Source: an uncultured Clostridia bacterium
GTDB lineage: Bacteria; Bacillota; Clostridia; Oscillospirales; Acutalibacteraceae
Reading direction: 5' to 3'
NCBI GenBank assembly: GCA_937897215.1
Contig: CALCBQ010000041.1
Span: forward strand, 1 to 10,659
DNA: 10,659 nt
Each line of letters starts with the position of its first letter. Position 1 is the stretch's first letter. Shown piece by piece: positions 5,813 to 10,659 of the stretch. The translations under genes were made by a program, and so were the position numbers. A model generated the notes under the pieces. It ran no database searches. It was not told the DNA's origin and worked only from the letters and a program-made list of their open reading frames with translations.

Positions 5813-6940
5813 ATGGAACTAAAATTTAATAATGGAAAATTCAGAATAATGCAGATTGCCGATACTCAAGACACAAGTTGGACTTCGCCTGATACTGTGA
5901 ATTTTATTCGTTCCGCTCTTAAAAAGGCAAAACCTGACTTGGTCGTTTTTAGTGGCGACCAGTTAAAAGGTTACGGAATTACTTTTAACCTTGGCGACAG
6001 AAAAGCAAATCCAAAGATTGCAATTGATAATCTTTTAAAGCCGCTTGACGAAATGGGCGTACCTTTTACATTTGTTTTCGGTAATCATGACGACCAATGT
6101 GCTGCCGATAAAAAGCAACAACTTGAACTCTATAAACAACATGAAAATTGCCTTGCTTTTAATGCAGATGACAATATTGAAGGCTATTGCAATCACAATC
6201 TTCTTGTTATGGGCGAAGATGGTAATCCTAAACTTAATGTGCTTTTAATTGATAGTCTTTCAATGAGCCTTAATGGTCGTTGCTGTCCCGTTTCAGAGGG
6301 GCAAATTGAGTGGTATAAAGGTCTTCGTGATGAACTTAAAGAGAAAAACGGGGATTATGTGCCAACCATTATGTTTCAGCATATTCCTGTGCCTGAAATC
6401 TGGAATTTGCTTATGGAAGTTCCAAAGAAAAAGGGTGTAGCAACCGGATATCGCGACCACGCGGGCAAATTCTTCGATTTAAATCCTGAATGTTGTGTAA
6501 TTAACGACCGTTCATTCGTATGGGAAACTCCTGCAACACCTGAAGTAAATACAGGCGAATTTGATGCACTTAACGAAAAAGGCGATGTATTTGCAATGTT
6601 CTTCGGCCATGACCATAATAACTCGTTTATGGGCGAATACAAGGGTATGAAAATGGGTTATACCCAAGGTTGTGGATTCAATGTCTATGGTCCTGCAGAT
6701 AAAAGAGGAGTCCGCATTTTTGACTTCGATGAAAATGATGTAAAGAACTTTGAAACGACAACCATCGAGATTAAAGATTTACCCGATTTCAAGGTAGAAA
6801 AGAAAATCCGTTATAACGCTTACACCTATGCACCAAACAGTTTTGATGCAGCAATGCCACTTATTAAAGGTGCAGTCGCAGGGATTGTAGCAACAGTAGG
6901 ATTAGTAACAGCGAGAAAGATTATAAAACGAAAGAAATAA
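5813..6940 (+). CDS. Metallophosphoesterase with C-terminal membrane anchor (375 aa)
   Basis: Calcineurin-like phosphoesterase that hydrolyses phosphate esters with a two-metal site; the subfamily is related to Dcr2/purple-acid-phosphatase-type enzymes. Motifs in order: IADTQD at 15-20 (metal Asp17; Gln19 stands where many relatives have His), SGDQ at 47-50, GNHDD at 90-94, FQHIP at 188-192 (metal His190), FGHDH at 264-268. There is no N-terminal signal. Residues about 347-368 (AMPLIKGAVAGIVATVGLVTA) form one hydrophobic helix followed by RKIIKRKK, so the enzyme is probably tail-anchored with the catalytic domain on the cytosolic side. The start is supported by GGTGAT 3-4 nt upstream. Own promoter and terminator; substrate unknown. 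Confidence 0.9.
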   Translation: MELKFNNGKFRIMQIADTQDTSWTSPDTVNFIRSALKKAKPDLVVFSGDQLKGYGITFNLGDRKANPKIAIDNLLKPLDEMGVPFTFVFGNHDDQCAADKKQQLELYKQHENCLAFNADDNIEGYCNHNLLVMGEDGNPKLNVLLIDSLSMSLNGRCCPVSEGQIEWYKGLRDELKEKNGDYVPTIMFQHIPVPEIWNLLMEVPKKKGVATGYRDHAGKFFDLNPECCVINDRSFVWETPATPEVNTGEFDALNEKGDVFAMFFGHDHNNSFMGEYKGMKMGYTQGCGFNVYGPADKRGVRIFDFDENDVKNFETTTIEIKDLPDFKVEKKIRYNAYTYAPNSFDAAMPLIKGAVAGIVATVGLVTARKIIKRKK

Positions 6941-6950
6941 TTGTATGCAA

Positions 6951-6979
6951 GGGGCGTCAAATCGGCGTCCCATTTTTGT
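6951..6979 (+). terminator. Intrinsic terminator of the metallophosphoesterase gene
   Basis: An 8-bp stem (6951-6958 with 6964-6971, two G-U pairs) with loop AAATC, followed by ATTTTTGTTT. Repeat element 2 begins directly after the T-run. Confidence 0.85.
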
Positions 6980-6980
6980 T

Positions 6981-7184
6981 TAACAAATTGGAGTTTGTCG
7001 GGGTCTTTGTATAGATACAACCTATTACCCTCCCTCATTGAGGGAGGTGGCAAAATCAAAGATTTTGACGGAGGGAGTTTTACAATTACACATATTACTC
7101 CCTCAGTCTGCTTCGCAGACAGCTCCCTCAGAGAGGGAGCGAAAAACGTACTCATAAAACACCCCGACAAACTATAATTTATCT
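6981..7184. repeat. Palindromic repeat element 2 (MITE-like, about 200 bp)
   Basis: Imperfect terminal inverted repeats: ACAAATTGGAGTTTGTCGGG (6983-7002) against CCCCGACAAACTATAATTTA (7162-7181). The interior carries module B (7029-7077, hairpins 7029-7036/7040-7047 and 7051-7057/7061-7067) and then module A (7098-7140, hairpins 7106-7111/7115-7120 and 7122-7129/7133-7140). This is the opposite order to element 1. GAGGGAG at 7071-7077 can also pair with CTCCCTC at 7098-7104. No gene inside. Confidence 0.8.
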
Positions 7185-7185
7185 A

Positions 7186-7214
7186 ACAAAAACGGAGGAC
7201 CAAAGCCCTCCGTT
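7186..7214 (-). terminator. Intrinsic terminator of the DUF2804 gene
   Basis: AACGGAGG (7191-7198) pairs with CCTCCGTT (7207-7214) around an 8-nt loop. The A-run at 7188-7192 gives the T-tract on the minus strand. It starts 7 nt after the stop codon. Confidence 0.88.
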
Positions 7215-7220
7215 AAGTTT

Positions 7221-8318
7221 TTACCACTTATTTTCAACATATTCGCACCATGATGGTAAGTCTTTAATTTCAATTACTTTGCCGTCGTCAAGTGTTACTG
7301 TACCATTCCAAATACCGTTTACCTGATGACAATTCATTCTTGCAATATCCAAGACATTCAAGTCAGTTACACTATCAAAAGTAGGTGTAAGTGTCATGTT
7401 AAATCGTCCATCTTCAGAAATAATTTTCCACTCTTCCATAAATCTGCCTTTTGGGAATTTTTCTACATCAACTGCACCGATTTTATGTGCTTTACCATCC
7501 CAGAAAAGACAGGTTTCAGTAGCGTTACTTTCGTCGCCGATTGCCCAAGTAATTTCAAAGCCGAAAAGATGCTTTGTGCCATCTTCGTCATAAATGTACT
7601 GTGCACCGTTACCCCAATACCACACAAGTTTATGAGGAGTATTTACGCGACCCCAGTCCATATAACAGAAAGTATTTTCTTTTGAAAACTCGTAAACTTC
7701 GTCGCCGAATTTGTATGTACCACCACAAGGCATACAATTCTGTTTTGTTGTCATAAAGTATCTTGTTGGTTGGTCTTTGAAAGGAAGAACAGTTGTAATA
7801 TTTTCAAGCCCCGGCATAATATCCATGTGGAACTCGCACTCAACAATCTTGCCTTTATGTGGTGCTCTGAACCAAAGAGTTCTATATGTGTCGTAAGTTT
7901 TAAACTCAAACTGCGCCTGTCTTACATTACCTTTGAAGGTGTTTGGCACATCGCCTTTTGGTGGAAGAATATATTTGTTTGCGCCACCAACATACATATA
8001 GTTGGCATCTGCTATTACACATTTGTTTTTTATGTCAGTAAGTTTTGCACTTACATAACCACCAATAGAAATATTTGCAAAACTCAAATCGACAATGTAA
8101 TTTTCGTTACGGATTACATAGAAATCCCACTCTTTTTTGCGCCAGTTTGGTTTTGAATAGTCGCGATTATAAGTGAACACATTGTGTCTTGCCCAACCTT
8201 TAGCAAGTAGGGTTCCGTCTTCTGCTAAAAGTGGAGTTTCTTCTGTATATTCGGTTTGTTTTGACTTTGCTTCCCACTCGGTAAAGCTTTTGTAAGTTCT
8301 TGGCAATTCTTTTGACAT
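7221..8318 (-). CDS. DUF2804 domain-containing protein (365 aa)
   Basis: Whole-length match by eye to the DUF2804 family, cytosolic proteins of unknown function. Characteristic features are the N-terminal LLAEDGTLLAKGWARHNVF segment, the WDFYVIRNENYIVDLSFANI strand region, and the aromatic signature YMDWGRVNTPHKLVWYWGNG at about residues 219-238, followed by HLFGFEITWAIGD. The fold is probably all-beta, lipocalin- or AttH-like (inference). I start at ATG 8318-8316 (MSKELPRTYKSF) because AGGGAG lies 7 nt upstream. The further in-frame upstream start at 8378 would lie within the promoter. Single-gene unit with own promoter and terminator. Function not known. Confidence 0.85.
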   Translation of the reverse strand: MSKELPRTYKSFTEWEAKSKQTEYTEETPLLAEDGTLLAKGWARHNVFTYNRDYSKPNWRKKEWDFYVIRNENYIVDLSFANISIGGYVSAKLTDIKNKCVIADANYMYVGGANKYILPPKGDVPNTFKGNVRQAQFEFKTYDTYRTLWFRAPHKGKIVECEFHMDIMPGLENITTVLPFKDQPTRYFMTTKQNCMPCGGTYKFGDEVYEFSKENTFCYMDWGRVNTPHKLVWYWGNGAQYIYDEDGTKHLFGFEITWAIGDESNATETCLFWDGKAHKIGAVDVEKFPKGRFMEEWKIISEDGRFNMTLTPTFDSVTDLNVLDIARMNCHQVNGIWNGTVTLDDGKVIEIKDLPSWCEYVENKW

Positions 8319-8349
8319 AAAAACACTCCCTAAATTTTCCATATATATA

Positions 8350-8378
8350 ATTATAACAATATAAAACAGCCAATTCAA
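8350..8378 (-). promoter_or_regulatory. Promoter of the DUF2804 gene
   Basis: Minus strand: -35 TTGAAT (8378-8373), 17-bp spacer, -10 TATAAT (8355-8350). The hexamers are identical to those of the phosphoesterase promoter. The -35 lies inside the terminator stem of the upstream operon. Confidence 0.8.
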
Positions 8379-8399
8379 TACCCAATATTGAACTGACTG
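8360..8399 (-). terminator. Terminator of the PadR-PspC operon
   Basis: A 14-bp stem pairs 8399-8386 with 8380-8367 (two G-U pairs, no mismatch) around loop TTGGG on the minus strand, followed by TTTTATATTGTT. It is 8 nt past the last stop codon of the operon and also contains the -35 box of the DUF2804 promoter. Confidence 0.8.
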
Positions 8400-8407
8400 T
8401 TGATTTT

Positions 8408-8647
8408 TTATTTATTTATTCTTTTTTGAAGTTTGTCGTACTCTTTTTCGATTTCTGCCATACGATTTTCAATAAATTCGTATTCTTCCTGCCATAAGGC
8501 ATATTCTTTTTTATCGTCTTTGTCAGGCGCGAAATCTTCAAGGTCTAAAAGCTGGTCCTCTAAATCGTCATACTCATCAGAAAAACGCTCCATTAAATCT
8601 TCAATTTCTTTTAACGACATATTGGGAAAATCAAATATCTCTGCCAT
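8408..8647 (-). CDS. Acidic coiled-coil protein, 79 aa, last gene of the operon
   Basis: No family recognised. The sequence is almost all charged helix: SLKEIEDLMERFSDEYDDLEDQLLDLED, a short break at FAPDKDDKKEY, then EEYEFIENRMAEIEKEYDKLQKRI. Heptad-like spacing suggests an antiparallel helical hairpin or coiled coil. There is no membrane segment and no Cys. The ATG begins 6 nt after the PspC stop with no good ribosome site, so translation is probably coupled to PspC. Its place directly after PspC suggests a cytosolic partner, perhaps analogous in position (not in sequence) to coiled-coil phage-shock proteins. Confidence 0.75.
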   Translation of the reverse strand: MAEIFDFPNMSLKEIEDLMERFSDEYDDLEDQLLDLEDFAPDKDDKKEYALWQEEYEFIENRMAEIEKEYDKLQKRINK

Positions 8648-8653
8648 ATGAAA

Positions 8654-8902
8654 TTACTGATTATCGTTTGTTTTGTTTTCTTCGAATTCGTTATACTGAT
8701 ATTCTGGGAATGGGCACTCAGGCATTACAAATGCAAGAATTGCATAAACAGCAATACCTGCAATCCAAAAAGTGAAGAATGTTACCAATGCATAGATAAC
8801 TCTCACGATTGTTGGGTCAATACCGAAGAATTCAGCAAAGCCTGCGCAAACACCACTGATTTTCTTATCTGTACTCTTATATAATTTCTTTTCTTTGAAC
8901 AT
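8654..8902 (-). CDS. PspC domain protein (82 aa)
   Basis: Small membrane protein of the PspC family, whose members sense or modulate envelope stress. KKLYKSTDKKISGVCAGFAEFFGIDPTIVRVIYAL at residues 5-39 is the family signature: the basic start, GVCAG, and the DPTIVRVI amphipathic segment. One strongly hydrophobic membrane segment follows at about 36-60 (ALVTFFTFWIAGIAVYAILAFV), ending at MPECPFPE, with an acidic/Asn-rich tail. The length is typical of stand-alone Gram-positive PspC proteins. The start has GGGGGA 6-7 nt upstream. It lies 19 nt after the 222-aa membrane gene in the PadR operon. Confidence 0.93.
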   Translation of the reverse strand: MFKEKKLYKSTDKKISGVCAGFAEFFGIDPTIVRVIYALVTFFTFWIAGIAVYAILAFVMPECPFPEYQYNEFEENKTNDNQ

Positions 8903-8921
8903 TTTTAGTTCCCCCTAAAAT

Positions 8922-9590
8922 TTATTTTATAAAAGTTTTTCCGCTGTATTCAGGTACAATACCGTTAAAACAATTTTTAGCGAATTGTGGGTCTAAATAC
9001 TTTTTTGTTTTTCTGCGTATTTTTATTTTACCGCAAATTCCTATAATTGACAATACAATTCCCCAAAAAATATTCCAGTAATCAACAGGATTTTCACCTT
9101 TTGCATAAGTTATTGTTTCGCCAATTAAAAACATTACTCCAAGAGCCACAAGCAATGTATAAACATTAAAAAACTTTACTCTTTTTAAAACTTTTTTACT
9201 GTGGGTTACTTCATAGGTGCAATCATTTTTAATTAACGGGTCATCAATGTATAGTCTCTCGTAAGCGGTATATCTGTCAAGCTCAAAATCTTCATTACGA
9301 ATTATAAACTCATAAGGTATGTCTTGACTGAAACTCAAATTGTATGTGGTTTTAAGAACCAATCCCGTTATACTCTCCATTGCCGGTCTGAACCAATCCC
9401 AAAATGCATCATGCAAACCAAAGGGATTTATGAGAACCATGCTTTTATACCTTTGTTCGAGAGTCAACCGGACAGGCAAACCAACCATATAATCAATTAC
9501 AACAAATTCATTTGACGGGATTTTATACCTGACTCCGTTTACATCTGCATAAATCTTAAAACAGGTTTCATTAAACAACCGTAATTGCAT
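8922..9590 (-). CDS. Uncharacterised two-TM membrane protein (222 aa)
   Basis: No family recognised. The first 135 residues look like a soluble beta-rich domain (MQLRLFNETCFKIYADVNGVRY..., short alternating hydrophobic strands). Two membrane helices follow at about 140-160 (FFNVYTLLVALGVMFLIGETI) and 171-188 (YWNIFWGIVLSIIGICGK). A basic stretch IRRKTKKYL and a 20-residue tail end the protein. With no signal peptide, the soluble domain and the basic tail are most simply both cytosolic. The ATG is 6 nt after the stop of the 61-aa gene, with AAGGTAA overlapping that stop as ribosome site. It takes the position that a DUF4097-type protein often takes in similar PadR-HAAS-PspC clusters. Confidence 0.8.
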   Translation of the reverse strand: MQLRLFNETCFKIYADVNGVRYKIPSNEFVVIDYMVGLPVRLTLEQRYKSMVLINPFGLHDAFWDWFRPAMESITGLVLKTTYNLSFSQDIPYEFIIRNEDFELDRYTAYERLYIDDPLIKNDCTYEVTHSKKVLKRVKFFNVYTLLVALGVMFLIGETITYAKGENPVDYWNIFWGIVLSIIGICGKIKIRRKTKKYLDPQFAKNCFNGIVPEYSGKTFIK

Positions 9591-9596
9591 ACTCTG

Positions 9597-9782
9597 TTAC
9601 CTTAAATTTTCAATAATATCTGTAATATCATTTTCGCCGGTTGATTTGTATTCACGATACTGCTCTACGCCGTATTCAATACCTGTTTTTATAAGCTCGC
9701 CACCGCAAACAGCAAAACTGACAATTGCCGTAAAGAGCGAAATCACAAAAAGTATTACAACTGATACAAGTGCTTTTTTCAT
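9597..9782 (-). CDS. Small single-pass membrane protein (61 aa)
   Basis: No family recognised. MKKALVSVVILFVISLFTAIVSFAVCGG is a membrane helix or uncleaved signal anchor (about residues 4-25). A hydrophilic helix follows (ELIKTGIEYGVEQYREYKSTGENDITDIIENL). The Cys in FAVCGG lies at the membrane edge and is lipobox-like but weak, so a lipoprotein is an alternative. The start is well supported by AAGGAGAG 6 nt upstream. It sits 16 nt after the HAAS gene and 6 nt before the 222-aa gene, so it is co-transcribed. Confidence 0.8.
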   Translation of the reverse strand: MKKALVSVVILFVISLFTAIVSFAVCGGELIKTGIEYGVEQYREYKSTGENDITDIIENLR

Positions 9783-9798
9783 ATAAATCTCTCCTTAC

Positions 9799-10287
9799 TT
9801 ATTTGTTAATCATGCGAACACATTCTTTAATTTCTACTGCTGCCCACAAAAGAGTAATTACTCCAAGTAAAAATACTGTGAGAGTTGAAGAAATTGCGAA
9901 TACAAGAAATGCAACTGAACCGATGGCAGGCACTACAAAGCAGAAGAATACACACATTACTGCTGAAGCAATAAACAACCCCAAGGTAAGAGGAATTGAA
10001 ATAACTGCCTGAATGATATTCCAGATAAGTGCTACTGTCCAGAATGTTTTGTTATGCTTTATACCCTTTTTCGGCTCAACTCTTTTTTGAGTTATTGCAT
10101 CGCCAACATACTGTTTTGCACATTCAAATGGCGAGCCAAGTTCTTGGCAGATTTGCCCTTCTGTTTTACCTGCTGCCTCGCCTTCGCGAAAATGTGCACG
10201 GAAATCTTCAAGAATTTCGTTGCGCTCATCTTTTGGCAATGGCGAAAGATAATAATATAATTCATTCAAAAAATCGATTTTATTCAT
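9799..10287 (-). CDS. HAAS (DUF1700) domain membrane protein, partner of PadR (162 aa)
   Basis: HAAS/DUF1700 family. These proteins are typically encoded with PadR-type regulators and are thought to pass a membrane signal to them. Residues 1-65 form the helical HAAS domain: MNKIDFLNELYYYLSPLPKDERNEILEDFRAHF, then GKTEGQICQELGSPFECAKQYV, the hallmark E-L-G-x-P turn. After a basic linker (about 66-80) come hydrophobic segments at about 82-118 and 119-150, probably three to four helices. A C-terminal KECVRMINK tail follows. Its ATG overlaps the PadR stop (ATGA, 10287-10284) with GAGGGGG upstream, so the two are translationally coupled. Confidence 0.92.
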   Translation of the reverse strand: MNKIDFLNELYYYLSPLPKDERNEILEDFRAHFREGEAAGKTEGQICQELGSPFECAKQYVGDAITQKRVEPKKGIKHNKTFWTVALIWNIIQAVISIPLTLGLFIASAVMCVFFCFVVPAIGSVAFLVFAISSTLTVFLLGVITLLWAAVEIKECVRMINK

Positions 10288-10601
10288 TTTGTTACCCCCT
10301 CAAAAAATGAGTTTACCTGACTTGCAAATTCACTCCATTGGTCTTGCAAAAGTTTTTGTCTGTCGCGACCTTTAAGTGTAATTCTGTAATATTTTCTTGC
10401 AGGACCGTTTGGCGACTCTTTTAAGTATGAATCAAAATAGCCATCACTTTGCAACCTTTTTAGCATCGGATAAACCGAGCCTTCTGATATAGACATTTTC
10501 TTACCAAGCATATCGGCAAGCTCGTAACCATAACGGTCTTCTTTTAGTAAAACGGTTAACGCACAAAGTTCCAACACACCTTTTTTGAACTGTGTATTCA
10601 T
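10284..10601 (-). CDS. PadR-family transcriptional regulator (105 aa)
   Basis: Compact PadR repressor (subfamily-2 size). The winged-helix domain covers residues about 5-80: ELCALTVLLKEDRYGYELADML, recognition-helix region SISEGSVYPMLKRLQSDGYFDSYL, and the wing ESPNGPARKYYRITLKGRDR, which is the PadR signature (GPARKYYxIT). A short C-terminal helix (about 82-103) serves dimerisation. A strong AAGGAGG is 9 nt upstream of the ATG. First gene of the operon, so it is probably autoregulated through the promoter region at 10628-10651 (inference). The inducing signal likely comes through the HAAS partner. Confidence 0.95.
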   Translation of the reverse strand: MNTQFKKGVLELCALTVLLKEDRYGYELADMLGKKMSISEGSVYPMLKRLQSDGYFDSYLKESPNGPARKYYRITLKGRDRQKLLQDQWSEFASQVNSFFEGVTK

Positions 10602-10627
10602 ATCCTGCCCTCCTTAACTTTATCATT

Positions 10628-10651
10628 ACACTATTATAATATCACACACTA
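10628..10651 (-). promoter_or_regulatory. Promoter and candidate PadR operator
   Basis: Minus strand -10 TATAAT at 10638-10633. The -35 would fall at the window edge (about 10656-10661) and cannot be judged. A direct repeat TAGTGT (10651-10646 and 10633-10628) flanks the -10 with an 18-bp period and is a plausible operator, though PadR sites are often inverted repeats. Confidence 0.5.
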
Positions 10652-10659
10652 CTAAATAA

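Noticed and set aside
6941..7177. Small open frames within repeat element 2
   Set aside because: They run through hairpin modules, lack ribosome sites and have no domain-like content.
6981..7190. TAACAAA direct repeats at 6981 and 7184 as a target-site duplication of element 2
   Set aside because: The left copy overlaps the terminal repeat itself and the motif is short and AT-rich, so chance cannot be excluded.
8319..8378. Upstream start of the DUF2804 protein, which would add a hydrophobic leader
   Set aside because: The start codon lies in the -35 box, and the apparent signal peptide is translated promoter DNA. ATG 8318 has AGGGAG.

Overview
The window looks like chromosomal DNA of a low-GC Gram-positive bacterium, most likely a gut-type member of the Clostridia (Oscillospiraceae/Lachnospiraceae-like). 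This is inferred from AT-rich intergenic DNA, strong AGGAGG-type ribosome sites, sigma-A-type promoters with 17-bp spacers, dense intrinsic terminators, and the families present (Cthe_2159-like lipoprotein, DUF2804, PadR/HAAS, PspC). No species can be named from the sequence alone.

Layout. (1) Positions 1-1253 hold most of a tyrosine integrase that is cut by the left window edge. It is the end of an integrated element whose boundary probably lies in the gene-free 1254-1405 stretch. (2) Positions 1408-2440 carry three small genes: a Cys-rich 75-aa protein (-), an unlisted 50-aa ribbon-helix-helix protein (+), and a two-TM protein with a C-terminal zinc ribbon (-). (3) Positions 2505-3680 hold an alpha/beta hydrolase (-) whose nucleophile-elbow serine is replaced by glycine, with an acidic tail. 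(4) Positions 3709-3863 hold a complete tRNA-Ala(GGC) with promoter and terminator, divergent from the hydrolase. (5) Positions 3976-6977 hold a large carbohydrate-binding lipoprotein and a C-terminally membrane-anchored metallophosphoesterase, both (+), each followed by a palindromic repeat element of about 200 bp. (6) Positions 7191-8378 hold a DUF2804 gene (-) with its own promoter and terminator. (7) Positions 8367-10650 hold a tight six-gene (-) operon: PadR regulator, HAAS/DUF1700 membrane protein, 61-aa membrane protein, 222-aa unknown membrane protein, PspC protein, and acidic coiled-coil protein.

The six-gene operon is the most system-like part of the window: a PadR repressor with its HAAS partner controls a set of small membrane proteins that includes PspC, which suggests envelope-stress sensing. 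Two of its genes have no recognised family. The second theme is the repeat family. Ends resembling TTTGACAAATTGGAGTTTGTC occur at 1383, 3834, 5551/5747 and 6982/7162, mostly next to terminators, and the two full elements carry the same two palindromic modules in opposite order.
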